Made by a program: the position numbers and the translations under genes. The notes beneath the pieces were generated by a model. It had not been told where the DNA came from and searched no databases. It saw only the letters and a list, made by a program, of their open reading frames with translations. Positions 27,798 to 36,962 of a DNA stretch of 64,000 nucleotides are shown piece after piece (positions within the stretch are counted from its first letter, which is position 1; each line of letters starts with the position of its first letter). This DNA comes from Prosthecomicrobium pneumaticum (GTDB taxonomy: Bacteria; Pseudomonadota; Alphaproteobacteria; Rhizobiales; Kaistiaceae): positions 1-64,000 of the forward strand of contig NZ_JACHOO010000009.1 in the NCBI RefSeq assembly GCF_014199915.1, written 5' to 3'.

Positions 27798-28712
27798 TCA
27801 TTCCTCGACAAAGAAATCCTCGTCGATCCGCTTGAATTCCAGCACGCGGCTCGATCGGACGCCGACGCCGTGCTCGATCATGAGTTCGGTGAGCCTCTTC
27901 CCGTCGATCAGGATGACGCGTTGCGGGATGCGTGCGGCGAATTCGACGGCCTGCGGAGAGAAGGTCGAGGTGGTGACGAACACGCCCTTGGTCGCGCCGA
28001 GCCCGACGAGGCTGCCGGTGAAGGCCTGGACGTCAGGACGACCAACGGATGTGCCCGGAGCGTAGCGTTTGGCCTGCACATAAACGCGGTCGAGGCCGAG
28101 AACATCCTCGTTGATCACGCCGTCGACACCGCCGTCACCGGTGCGGCCGAGCTGGGCCGCAGCATTCCGATGCGAACCGCCATAGCCCATCGCAACGAGA
28201 AGATCGACGATCAGCCCCTCGAAGAAGCCCGGTCCGTTCTGGAGCGTGCGTTCCAGAAGCTCTGTTCGGAGCGCGGCCTGCGTGGCGTTGAACGCCGCCT
28301 CGATCACTTCCTCGGGTGTCGCAGCGGGCGCGGCGTCTTGCGGCGTTGCGCCGATCGTCTCCTGGGCTTGGTCGGCCCGGTAGAATTCCCGGAACGCCGG
28401 CACGGACAGCAGGTATTGCGTATCGAGCTTTGCCGGCGGGTTCGCCAGCAGCGCGGATCCCGCGGGCGTGATGGCGAACCGGCCACGCCTGGGGGTTTCC
28501 AGGTATCCCGCCTTGGTCAGGTAGAACTTCGCCCAATGGATGCGGTTGTGCAGGACGCGCTGTTTTCCGCTCGGGAGCATCTGGTCGCGCGCCTCCTGCG
28601 GGAGCGCGAACATCGCCGCGATCTGCCCTTCCGCGAGCGGCACGGAGGTCTCCCCCTTCGCCGCAACGCGCAGAACGGGGAGCATGAGCGACTGGTAATC
28701 CGGGATGCTCAT
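27798..28712 (-). CDS. mrr: Mrr-family restriction endonuclease
   Basis: Product of 304 residues with the Mrr layout. An N-terminal winged-helix domain ('VLHNRIHWAKFYLTKAGYLE', about 53-72, and 'GRFAITPAGSALL') is followed by the Mrr catalytic PD-(D/E)XK domain. The catalytic signature is 'GDGGVDGVINED' then 'VYVQAKRY' (D...QxK). Its ATG overlaps the stop of the upstream Res-like gene as ATGA. E. coli Mrr cuts modified DNA, so its presence in an operon with a methyltransferase is unusual. The protein may be an accessory effector. Confidence 0.93.
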   Translation of the reverse strand: MSIPDYQSLMLPVLRVAAKGETSVPLAEGQIAAMFALPQEARDQMLPSGKQRVLHNRIHWAKFYLTKAGYLETPRRGRFAITPAGSALLANPPAKLDTQYLLSVPAFREFYRADQAQETIGATPQDAAPAATPEEVIEAAFNATQAALRTELLERTLQNGPGFFEGLIVDLLVAMGYGGSHRNAAAQLGRTGDGGVDGVINEDVLGLDRVYVQAKRYAPGTSVGRPDVQAFTGSLVGLGATKGVFVTTSTFSPQAVEFAARIPQRVILIDGKRLTELMIEHGVGVRSSRVLEFKRIDEDFFVEE

Positions 28713-31384
28713 CGCGTCTCCCCGAATCGCTGCAGAAGACCGGCGAGCGTCATGTTCTCCGCGATCGCGTCATGCGGGATCAGCGCATAGCGCCAGGGCT
28801 TGCCGCCATGGCTCACCGCATGATGGCTCGCGTGCCGGCACCATTCGAGCGCGGAGTCGCGCTTCGCGAGCACGTCCGGATCGGTCATCTGGTTGGATGC
28901 CTTGGGTTCGAGCATCAGGATGCTCTCATCCGTCTCTGCGACGAAGTCGGGCTGGTATTCCTGAGGGTCCGAACCGCTGCGATAGAACAGCTGGAACTGG
29001 CCGCGCGCCGGCTTGAACCATTTCTGCGCTTCCCGATCGAGAATGACGGCGAGCTTGCGCTCCGCGTCCGACTGGAATTTCTGCGTCGGGTACAAGCACC
29101 TCAGAAATCCGCCAAAGAGATATCGGGCCATATTGGCCTTGTCTGCAGGAGATCGGCGGAAGTCGAGCGGCGCCTCACCCGCGGCCGCGGTGTAGGCGCT
29201 CTTGCGCAACTCTGTGAAGCCCCGCGTGACGACGACGTCATACTCCACCCCCGCGTCCTGCCAGAAGTGCGCCTGCATCTGCGCGTGCACGAAGCGGGCG
29301 ATCTCCTGCCTGTGAAGCCGCAGAATCTTGCGGACGCCCTCTTCCGGATGCGTCGCCAGAAGATGGCTCGTCACCTGGGCCGCGAGGTCGTACAGCAGGT
29401 CGGCATGCTCGTCATAGGCGATGTCGTCGAAGTCGACGAGGCCGCTGACGACATGATCCTCCAGCCGCTGCTCATCGATGATGCCGGCGCCGGGGCCGAT
29501 CCGGTCGACCTGCCCCGTTCTGAGATGAGCGGCCCACAGCGTTTCGTTCGGCACCTCGTAGCGCATGCGGGAGAGGTCGAGCGTGAAGGGATGGAAGCCC
29601 GACTTCACCTCGCCCCTGGGCGTGACGAGAATGCGGGGAATGTCGATCGTCTGCTGGACGACGAGGTCGACCGTCCTCGCGACGATCGCCGTGAGATCGG
29701 GCTGCTCGGCGATCCCCTCCAGTTCGAGCTGGGCGGGCCGATACCGGCTTTCGACCTCGCGCAGAACCGCCGCCCGGACCTCGGGCTTCTGCAAATGGGC
29801 GACGCCGGGCAGGCGCGACGGCTCGGTCTCCATCCTGCGGATCACGTCATAGGCGATCCGCGCGACCTGCTGCGCCTCGTGCGTGAACTCGGCCGGCGCT
29901 TCCCCGAAGCCCGCAGTCCCGTTCACCGGCGCATCGGAGCGCAGGCCGAGCCTGGCCTCGAGCTGCGGCCGCGATTCGACCGTGACCGTCTTCTGCTGCA
30001 ACTGCGCCTCGGTCAGCACGACCTGCTGCAGGCGGATGGCCGAATCCGGCCTGCGCGCCTCGTCGACGATCTCCTGGAAGCGGTCGTGCGCCACGATGTT
30101 CAGCCGGTCGACGGCGGTCACCCCCGTCCGCCGGCCATAGGGAAGCCGCAGGCCGCGGCCGATCGATTGCTCGATCAGCGTGCGGGCATTGGCGGCGCGC
30201 AGCGGCACGATCGTATAGAGATTGGTGACGTCCCAGCCTTCCTTCAGCATGTTGACGTGGATGACGATCTCGGTCGGCTCGTCCGGGCTCTCGACCTTCA
30301 GGAGCCGGCCGATCGTCTCCTCCTCCTTCACGCTCGAATCGACCTGGATGACCTTGTCCGCATAGCGCCCTTCGAAGAAGGCGGCGGACCGAATGAGGCT
30401 CATCAGCTCCGCGGCGTGCGCGGTGTCGCGCGCGATCACCAGCATGAAGGGCTTGACGATCCGCTCGCCGGCCTGCCGCGCATAGGTCTCCAGTTCGACC
30501 TTGACGCTTTCGTGCAGGCGCACGCCGTCTTCGAGCTTGATCTGCTGCAATTGCTCGGGCGATTTGCCCGCCGCGACGAAGTTCTCGCGCGTGACGACGG
30601 CGGGCTCTTTCACGAAGCCGTCCGCCATGGCGCGGCCGAGCGGATAGTCGAAGATCACGTTCTGGAAGGCGACGGGGCCGCGGGCCGTCTCGACGAGCGG
30701 CGTGGCGGTCAGCTCGAGCCCCATCACCGGCTGCAACTCGTTGATGGCGCGCACGCCCGCCGTCGCGCGGTAGCGGTGCGACTCGTCCATGATCAGGACG
30801 AGGTCCTTCAGCCCCGCGAGATAATCGAAATAGCTCTCGCCGATTTCCTCCCGGAAGCTGCGGATGCGCGGGCTGCGGCCGCCGCGCACTTCGGAGTTGA
30901 TCTTCGAAATGTTGAAGATGTTGACGGTGACGGGAAACAGATTGCCGCCGCTGGCGATCCGGCGCTCGAAATTGTCGCCCGTCGTGATGACCGGGGGCGA
31001 GATCGCGAACTCGGCAATGCCCTTCAGCACGTATTTCGGCGTGTTGGGCATGAAATCGGCGGTCAGCTTGTTGTAGATCGTCAGGTTGGGTGCGAGCACG
31101 AAGAAATTGTTGAGGCCGTGCGCCAGATGGAGATAGGCGATGAAGGCACCCATCAGCCGGGTCTTGCCGACGCCGGTGGCGAGCGCGAAGCACAGGCTCG
31201 GGAAGTCGCGCTCGAAATCCGTGACGCCGGGAAATTCGGTCCGGATCGCGGCGAGCGCCGCTTCGAGGTCGACGCCCTTCTGCGGCGGCACCAGTTCGGT
31301 GACGCGATCGAGAATTTCGAGCGACTGGCGCTGCGGCGCGCGCAGGCTGAGGCGCCCGGCGATCGCGTTGACGTGACGGTTCAT
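28709..31384 (-). CDS. Type III restriction enzyme Res-like helicase/nuclease
   Basis: Superfamily 2 helicase of 891 residues. It shows Walker A 'GVGKTR' (71-76), DExH box 'DESHRYRA' near residue 200, 'LTATPL', and helicase C-domain motifs 'NMLKEGWDVTNLYTIVPLRA' and 'SIGRGLRLPYG'. The C-terminus has an endonuclease-like site 'YQPDF...LMLEPKAS' (PD...ExK). This domain order is that of type III Res subunits. ATG overlaps the stop of the methyltransferase gene, and its own stop overlaps the mrr start, so the three genes are translationally coupled. Confidence 0.92.
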   Translation of the reverse strand: MNRHVNAIAGRLSLRAPQRQSLEILDRVTELVPPQKGVDLEAALAAIRTEFPGVTDFERDFPSLCFALATGVGKTRLMGAFIAYLHLAHGLNNFFVLAPNLTIYNKLTADFMPNTPKYVLKGIAEFAISPPVITTGDNFERRIASGGNLFPVTVNIFNISKINSEVRGGRSPRIRSFREEIGESYFDYLAGLKDLVLIMDESHRYRATAGVRAINELQPVMGLELTATPLVETARGPVAFQNVIFDYPLGRAMADGFVKEPAVVTRENFVAAGKSPEQLQQIKLEDGVRLHESVKVELETYARQAGERIVKPFMLVIARDTAHAAELMSLIRSAAFFEGRYADKVIQVDSSVKEEETIGRLLKVESPDEPTEIVIHVNMLKEGWDVTNLYTIVPLRAANARTLIEQSIGRGLRLPYGRRTGVTAVDRLNIVAHDRFQEIVDEARRPDSAIRLQQVVLTEAQLQQKTVTVESRPQLEARLGLRSDAPVNGTAGFGEAPAEFTHEAQQVARIAYDVIRRMETEPSRLPGVAHLQKPEVRAAVLREVESRYRPAQLELEGIAEQPDLTAIVARTVDLVVQQTIDIPRILVTPRGEVKSGFHPFTLDLSRMRYEVPNETLWAAHLRTGQVDRIGPGAGIIDEQRLEDHVVSGLVDFDDIAYDEHADLLYDLAAQVTSHLLATHPEEGVRKILRLHRQEIARFVHAQMQAHFWQDAGVEYDVVVTRGFTELRKSAYTAAAGEAPLDFRRSPADKANMARYLFGGFLRCLYPTQKFQSDAERKLAVILDREAQKWFKPARGQFQLFYRSGSDPQEYQPDFVAETDESILMLEPKASNQMTDPDVLAKRDSALEWCRHASHHAVSHGGKPWRYALIPHDAIAENMTLAGLLQRFGETR

Positions 31385-33075
31385 GGCTCGTCGTCTCCCG
31401 CGCGATCGAACAGGCCCGGCTGGGCGGCGGCGGACCGGGGCGACGGCCTGCCGGCGGCCTCCGCCGCGGGCGGCGAAGCGCCCCGGCCGGGCGGCGCCTT
31501 GGGCAGGTTCTCGACATTGAGGCTGTAGTCGTCATGGCCCCATTCGCAGCGGTCGCGAATGTGATTGGGGATCTTCTTCACCGTCAGATTGGGCCAGGCG
31601 GAGGCATTGCCCCGGAAGGCGGCGCAGAGCACGAGCAGCGTTCGGCCCTCGCCGACCTCCTCGCTCAGGGCGGCGAGCTGCTCGGGGCCGAGCGTCTGCG
31701 TCGTCACATAGAGGAAGTCGCGCTCGGTCGAGGTGCCGTGCTGCCAATAGACGCTGTCGCTCGGGGCATAGGTGAAGCCCTCGATCTTGCACAAGGCCTC
31801 GGCCAGCATCTCGGCATTGTAGGCCTTCGCGATGACCTCGCGGCCCCATTTGTCCTTTTCGAGCAGCGACGGGGCGAGCTTGAAATAGCGGAAACCGCCG
31901 CCGCCCCGCCAGCCGGTCGCCTCGGTCACGCCGCCGGGGTCCGCACCGTCGATCACCTTCTTCAGGCGCGGAATGATGTGGGTGTGGCAGTGCTCGCCCA
32001 GTTCCACCATGATCCAGCGGCGGCCCATCTTGTGCGCGACGGCGCCAGTCGTGCCGGAACCGGCGAAGGAATCGAGGACGAGGTCGCCGGGGTTGGTGGC
32101 AATCTGAACTATACGATGAATAAGCCGCTCAGGCTTTGGAGTATCGAAAGGCAGAGTGTCAGGGAAAAGAGATTGAATTTCGCGCTTGGCTTCTTGCGAA
32201 TGCCCAACTTCCGTGTGGGGCCACCAGGTTCGTGGCACCATCCCAGCCTGAACTTCATTCAGGTACAGTTTTACTGCAGGATTGTTGTCTCCCTTTGTGC
32301 CAAAGACAATCCGGCCCTCATCAACCATTCGCCAGAAATCTGGCTCTGTCATCCGCCAGTGGCTCCCTTTTGGTGGACGAACTTCACGTCCAGATGGAGT
32401 CCTGATTGCATACATCAGGCCCTCATGACGCTCTTCGGCAGCGAAAATGGGGCCTAGGCGCCATGGGCCCCTAGAATCATTATCGGGGTTCTTGTACTTG
32501 CTCGCTGTTGCTTCATCGCGGGGCAACAGGTTCCGCTTGAATCGCCACTGCTGCCCAAGCGGCGAATAGATCAGGACGTAGTTATGGCTTGGCGATATCG
32601 CTGCTGCATTGCTACGTCCGTAGAAATTTTCCCAGACTGCCGAGGCCACGAAGTTCTGACGACCGAAAACCTCATCGCACATCACTTTAAAGTAGTGTGC
32701 CTCATTATCATCTAGCGTGACCCAGAGAGAGCCATCCTCCGACAATAGTCTCCGAATTATCTCCAGTCGGTCCCGCATTAAGCCAAGCCAGATCGAGTGC
32801 TCCAGGCCATCGTCATAATGCTCAAACGCGCTGCCGGTGTTGTAAGGCGGGTCGATGAAGACGCACTTCACCTTGCCGGCGAACTCCTGCTCCAGCGCCT
32901 TCAGCGCGAGCAGATTGTCGCCGAAGATCAGCCGATTGTCGAAAATGTCGCCGTCGCTCACGCGATGCCTGGCGTGATAGGACTTCGCCGGGTCTTCGAG
33001 CAGAATGCGCGGCTCCAGCCGCGGCCGGTTCTCCTTGCCCACCCAGGTCAGTTCGAGCTTCTGCTTCTTCGTCAT
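31381..33075 (-). CDS. Type III-like site-specific DNA methyltransferase (Mod)
   Basis: Beta-class amino-methyltransferase of 564 residues. The catalytic 'DPPYNTGSAFEHYDDGLEHS' (DPPY 75-78) precedes the SAM-binding 'DSFAGSGTTG' (about 335-344), as in type III Mod proteins. The target-recognition segment between them is coded by about 730 bases (32098-32825) that are markedly richer in A/T than the rest of the gene, with sharp borders. The ATG at 33075 ('MTKKQKLELTWVGKENRP') fits Mod family starts; the longer frame is Arg/Cys-rich noise. It ends with a Pro/Ala-rich tail 'PGLFDRAGDDEP'. Confidence 0.93.
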   Translation of the reverse strand: MTKKQKLELTWVGKENRPRLEPRILLEDPAKSYHARHRVSDGDIFDNRLIFGDNLLALKALEQEFAGKVKCVFIDPPYNTGSAFEHYDDGLEHSIWLGLMRDRLEIIRRLLSEDGSLWVTLDDNEAHYFKVMCDEVFGRQNFVASAVWENFYGRSNAAAISPSHNYVLIYSPLGQQWRFKRNLLPRDEATASKYKNPDNDSRGPWRLGPIFAAEERHEGLMYAIRTPSGREVRPPKGSHWRMTEPDFWRMVDEGRIVFGTKGDNNPAVKLYLNEVQAGMVPRTWWPHTEVGHSQEAKREIQSLFPDTLPFDTPKPERLIHRIVQIATNPGDLVLDSFAGSGTTGAVAHKMGRRWIMVELGEHCHTHIIPRLKKVIDGADPGGVTEATGWRGGGGFRYFKLAPSLLEKDKWGREVIAKAYNAEMLAEALCKIEGFTYAPSDSVYWQHGTSTERDFLYVTTQTLGPEQLAALSEEVGEGRTLLVLCAAFRGNASAWPNLTVKKIPNHIRDRCEWGHDDYSLNVENLPKAPPGRGASPPAAEAAGRPSPRSAAAQPGLFDRAGDDEP

Positions 33076-33289
33076 GCGGGGTCCGTGGCGGCTGCGGTGC
33101 CGGCCGGCGCGGCGCCGGCAGGAACCTGTGGTGTGGCGGCGGCATGCGGTGCAGCCGGGCGAAGCCGGCCCGTCCCGGCGCATGGCGGCGCCTCGGCGGG
33201 CCTGCGCGAGGTGGCGGGATCGCGATCGTGCGGCGCCGCCGGAGCGCCGCTTCGATGCGAGCGATCTTCTGCGCGGCGTCGGGCATCGG
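33076..33289 (-). pseudogene. 214-base spacer with a possible decayed small gene
   Basis: The only large gap inside an otherwise overlapping operon. An ATG at 33286, three bases after the helicase stop, opens 'MPDAAQKIARIEAALRRR', a helical-looking start. The frame then becomes Arg/Pro noise and runs into the methyltransferase in the wrong frame. A different frame in the same spacer ends 'PAGAAPAGTAAATDPA' with a TGA overlapping the methyltransferase ATG, the usual coupling. This is what one frameshift in a short gene would look like, but the evidence is compositional only. Confidence 0.3.
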
Positions 33290-36151
33290 TCAAGCCAGTC
33301 GCCAGCGGAGGATGAACAGCGGCGCGACCGCGACCTTCTGTTCGAGCCGCGCCTCGATCTGCGCGATCAGCGCCGCCCGCTGCGCATCGATCCGGTCCTG
33401 CGCGTCGAAAAGGGACCGGCGCTTCTGATTGCGTGTCGCTTCGAGCGTCTTGATCCGCTTCTGGCCCGCGAGCTTGTCTTCGAGCGCGACGGCGCTCGCG
33501 GCGGCACGCCGGGCCTCCTTGACGAGCCGGTCGATTTCCCTGATCTCGCGCTCGAGCCCGACCTTCAGGTCGTCCGCCCAGCCGTCGAGCTTGTCGGCCT
33601 CCGCTTCGAAGAAGCGCGCGTTCCGTTTCGACACGCCGCCGCGGATCAGCGCCCCGCTCTCGCTCAGGAGCCGGTCGAGGCGCATCACGATACCGGCTTC
33701 GGGCGCGACGTCCCCTCCGCGCGCCGCCTCGATCGTCAGAAGGCGGTCGCAGACCTCCCCGCCGAGCGGCTCGCCGTCATCCGCGATGCCGGCGAGGAGG
33801 ATGTGATCTTCCGCCTCGTCGAGCGCTTCGACCGTCATCAGGGAGGCGGCCAGCCAGCCGGCCCTGCCGATGAACGGCTCCAGAATGCTGATCCTGCCGG
33901 CATGGCCGGCGTAATCGAAATGCACCTCGGCGGGGGCGAGCGGGCGCGCCTTCGCGCGGGCGACGACCGCCTCGCCGAGCGGATGGCCGAGCCGATAGGT
34001 GTGCGCCTCGCCGGATCGTCGCGGCAATTCGTAGAGCCCGGACGGGATCGCCGCGCCGTTCGCCCATGGCGGCCGCGCCCGCAGGGTGAAGGACGAGCCG
34101 TCGTGGAACGTCGCCTGCCCGTCGAGCTCGTGCCGCGTCAGGCGCATCAGTCTCTGCTCGTGGCGGTCGAGATGGACCTTCGCGTCCTCGTCGCGGACGC
34201 GCAGCTTCTCCCGCACCTCGTCGTCGAACTCTTCGAGGAGCTTCTGGCGCGTCCGGCTCATCGCCGTGTCGATCTCGAGGCTGAGCTCCGACTGCAGTCG
34301 ATCGAAGGCGGCGCGGATCTGTTCGGGCCGGCGGCATTCCTGATAGATGGCGGCGATCCTCTTCTCGAAATCGACGCCGGACTCGATCGCGCCGAGCACC
34401 TCGTCGCTGGCACCGAAAACGCCCTCGAAGAGCCGGAACTTTTCGGAGAGAAGCCGGTGGACACGCTGATCCGCCTCGTTCTTGCGATTGATGAAGTTGA
34501 CGACGACGACGTCGTGCTTCTGGCCGTAGCGGTGGCAGCGGCCGATCCGCTGCTCGACGCGCTGCGGGTTCCACGGCAGGTCATAGTTCACGACGAGCGA
34601 ACAGAATTGCAGGTTGATGCCCTCGGCGCCGGCCTCCGTCGCGATCATGATCTGGCCTTCGTCGCGGAAAAAATCGACCAGAGCGGACCGCATGTCGGCG
34701 GTTCTCGATCCGGTGACGCGATCCGATCCGGCGTGGCGCTCGATCCAGCGCGCGTAGATCGCGCGCGAGGGCGGATCGGTGTTCGTTCCATTGAACAGAA
34801 CGACGCCCTTCGCATAGGGGCTCTCGGAGAGGATTCTCTGAAGGTATTCCTGCGTTTTTCGTGACTCGGTGAAGATGATCGCCTTCTCCGCACCGCCGAG
34901 CTGGCGCGCCTTCGCGAACGCCAGGTGCAATACTTTCAGCAGCGCCGTGCCCTTGGCGTTGTGCTCGATCGAGGTCGCCAGTTTGGCGAAGGATTCGAGA
35001 TCGGCGATCTCCGCCGCGATCGCCGCGCGGTCGGCCCCGGTGAGCGCCTCTTCGTCCGCGTCCGCGGGCCACTCGTCGGCGGTCGCATCGAGAGCCTCGA
35101 AGTCCTCGGACAGCTCGTCCTCCAGCGACGTCGCAACCGGATGCGCAGCGAGCTTCGCCTTCAGCCTGTGCGAGATCGAGTTCAACGCGCCCGCGATCGC
35201 GAATGTCGACGAAGCCAGCAGCTTGCGCAGGACGAGCGTCATCAGCGACCGCTGGCCAGAGGGCAGCGCCTGCAGATCGTCGCGCTGCAGATAGTCGGAG
35301 ACGAGCTGATAGAGGCGGTCCTCGCCGGCTGCGGGTGTGAACTCCTCGATCAGAGGCAGGCGACGCGTATAGGGGATGTAGGCCGTCACCTGGCGGCGCA
35401 GCGTGCGGTGGCAGATCGGCTTCAGGCGCTCCTTCAGCGCCTCGAAGTTCCGTTTGTCGCCCGGATTCGCGAACTGCTCGCGGAAGCTCTTGACGTCTCC
35501 GAAGGCGTGCTCATCGATGAAACTGACGAGGCCGTACAGCTCGAGCAGCGAATTCTGCAGCGGCGTCGCGGTCAGCAGCAGCTTGTTCTTCCGAGCAAGG
35601 GCGTTCTTGAGTGTGTTGGCAATGACATTGGAGGGTTTGTAGACGTTCCTGAGCCGGTGGGCCTCGTCGATGACGACGAGATCCCACGGCACCCGCTGCA
35701 CATCCGACACCTTCGTGCGCGCGAACTGATAAGAACAGATCACAATGGCATTTTCGACTTCGAATGGCTGAAGAGATCCATCTCGAAGGGACTGGTTGTA
35801 AGACTTCGACTCGAGGATCACAGCCGGAAGCAGGAATTTCTCGCTCAGTTCCTGGTGCCATTGTTTGCGCAAGTTCGAGGGCGCAATGACGAGGATACGC
35901 CGCTTTCGCTCGGCCCATCTCTGCGCGATGACCAATCCGGCTTCAATGGTCTTCCCGAGGCCGACTTCGTCGGCGAGCAGCGCTCCCTTCGAGAGAGGCG
36001 ACGCGAAGGCGAACAGCGCAGCGTCGACCTGATGCGGGTTCAGATCGACCTGAGCGCCGGCCACCGCACCCGCCAGACGTTCCGAACTGTCGGGCGCACA
36101 CCGTTTCGTCAGCGCGTGAGCGAGGTATTTGGCGTGGAAGTCAGTGATCAT
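33290..36151 (-). CDS. SNF2/RapA-type helicase
   Basis: Large superfamily 2 ATPase of 953 residues. N-terminal lobe: Walker A 'DEVGLGKTIEAGL' (61-73), DEAH box 'VVIDEAHRLRN', and 'LLLTATPLQNSLLELYGLVS'. C-terminal lobe: 'IIFTESRKTQEYLQRIL', 'ATEAGAEGINLQFC' and 'NPQRVEQRIGRCHRYGQKHD'. After the motor come an extended region and a charged C-terminal coiled coil. The start at 36151 ('MITDFHAKYLAHALTKRC') overlaps the HTH gene by 11 bases. Such helicases occur in defence clusters (compare DrmD of class 1 DISARM), but no drmA, drmB or drmC is present here. Confidence 0.92.
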   Translation of the reverse strand: MITDFHAKYLAHALTKRCAPDSSERLAGAVAGAQVDLNPHQVDAALFAFASPLSKGALLADEVGLGKTIEAGLVIAQRWAERKRRILVIAPSNLRKQWHQELSEKFLLPAVILESKSYNQSLRDGSLQPFEVENAIVICSYQFARTKVSDVQRVPWDLVVIDEAHRLRNVYKPSNVIANTLKNALARKNKLLLTATPLQNSLLELYGLVSFIDEHAFGDVKSFREQFANPGDKRNFEALKERLKPICHRTLRRQVTAYIPYTRRLPLIEEFTPAAGEDRLYQLVSDYLQRDDLQALPSGQRSLMTLVLRKLLASSTFAIAGALNSISHRLKAKLAAHPVATSLEDELSEDFEALDATADEWPADADEEALTGADRAAIAAEIADLESFAKLATSIEHNAKGTALLKVLHLAFAKARQLGGAEKAIIFTESRKTQEYLQRILSESPYAKGVVLFNGTNTDPPSRAIYARWIERHAGSDRVTGSRTADMRSALVDFFRDEGQIMIATEAGAEGINLQFCSLVVNYDLPWNPQRVEQRIGRCHRYGQKHDVVVVNFINRKNEADQRVHRLLSEKFRLFEGVFGASDEVLGAIESGVDFEKRIAAIYQECRRPEQIRAAFDRLQSELSLEIDTAMSRTRQKLLEEFDDEVREKLRVRDEDAKVHLDRHEQRLMRLTRHELDGQATFHDGSSFTLRARPPWANGAAIPSGLYELPRRSGEAHTYRLGHPLGEAVVARAKARPLAPAEVHFDYAGHAGRISILEPFIGRAGWLAASLMTVEALDEAEDHILLAGIADDGEPLGGEVCDRLLTIEAARGGDVAPEAGIVMRLDRLLSESGALIRGGVSKRNARFFEAEADKLDGWADDLKVGLEREIREIDRLVKEARRAAASAVALEDKLAGQKRIKTLEATRNQKRRSLFDAQDRIDAQRAALIAQIEARLEQKVAVAPLFILRWRLA

Positions 36152-36392
36152 CCGGCCTCCCCCGATCCGTCGCCTCCTCGTCTGAAGGCCTGGGGTCATC
36201 CTTCGGCGTCGACGGCTTCTGGAGGGCCTTCTGCGCCTCTATCCAACCGTCGAGATCGACCCGCTTGAACCGCCACTGCCCCCTCACCTTGAATGCCGGG
36301 ATCTCCGCGCGTTGGGCCATCGTGTAGACGGTCTTTTCCGCCACCTTCAGCAGGCCCGCCACTTCCGGCAAGGTGAGAATCTCGTCGGGCAT
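36141..36392 (-). CDS. Small helix-turn-helix protein (excisionase/MerR-like)
   Basis: Product of 83 residues. The N-terminal 55 residues form a winged HTH of the excisionase type: 'TLPEVAGLLKVAEKTVYTMA' then 'IPAFKVRGQWRFKRVDLDGW'. The tail is charged and probably disordered. AGAGG precedes the ATG at 36392. As the first gene of the restriction operon, overlapping the helicase gene, it may act as the operon's regulator or as a DNA-binding subunit. Confidence 0.88.
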   Translation of the reverse strand: MPDEILTLPEVAGLLKVAEKTVYTMAQRAEIPAFKVRGQWRFKRVDLDGWIEAQKALQKPSTPKDDPRPSDEEATDRGRPDDH

Positions 36393-36593
36393 CGGCCACG
36401 CCTCTGGTCAAGGGTTGGCAAAGGATGCCAGAGTCCGCCGGACAGAGCCAGCTCCGGCGCGCGTGTGAGCGCGGACGGGCGGAAGCTGCGCTCCATGGCC
36501 TCGCGCTGTTCGCCGGGCCGCTTCCCGCGGGCGGGGAAAGCCCCTCGGCGAGCAGACGCTCGGCGAAGGCCTTCAGGCTCTCGTCGAGGCGAC

Positions 36594-36905
36594 GCCCGCG
36601 CCGCCGACGTGCTGATCGACGAGGCGGCGGGCATGAAGCGGCTGATCGCCGACAAGGGCTACGACGCCAACCGCCTCCGCGCCCGCATCCGGGCGCAGGG
36701 CGCGATCCCCGTCATCCCCGGCCGCCGCAACCGCGAGCGCCCGATCCGGTACGACGAGCGACGTTACAAGGACCGTTGGCGGATCGAGGCCATGTTCTGC
36801 AGGCTCGAGGACTTTCGACGCGTCGCAACCCGCTACGACGAACTCGCCCGGAACTTCCTCTCAGCCGTCCACCTCGCCGCAGCCGTCGCATTCTGGCTGC
36901 GAGCG
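36594..36905 (+). pseudogene. IS5-family transposase remnant (C-terminal part)
   Basis: About 100 codons match the C-terminal end of IS5-type (IS427/IS1031-like) DDE transposases: 'MKRLIADKGYDANRLRARI', 'IPGRRNRERPIRYDERRYKD' and 'WRIEAMFCRLEDFRRVATRY', which carries the catalytic Glu, then 'LARNFLSAVHLAAAVAFWL'. The second catalytic Asp (DKGYDA) is present but the first Asp and the N-terminal half are missing. No normal stop follows. No terminal inverted repeats are evident. It marks the right border of the restriction island. The rest of 36393-36962 has no other recognisable feature. Confidence 0.85.
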
Positions 36906-36962
36906 AGTCTCGACCCTGGACCGGGAGGGGTGAGGGTGCGCATCCCGCAGCCCGGAAATCGA

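Noticed and set aside
27798-36392. DISARM system
   Set aside because: A SNF2 helicase and a methyltransferase are present, but no DrmA, DrmB (DUF1998) or DrmC (PLD) gene. The other two genes are type III Res-like and Mrr.
27612-36962. Attachment-site duplication of the tRNA-Asn 3' end at the far side of the restriction island
   Set aside because: No copy of the tRNA 3' end is visible near 36400-36962, and no integrase gene is present.
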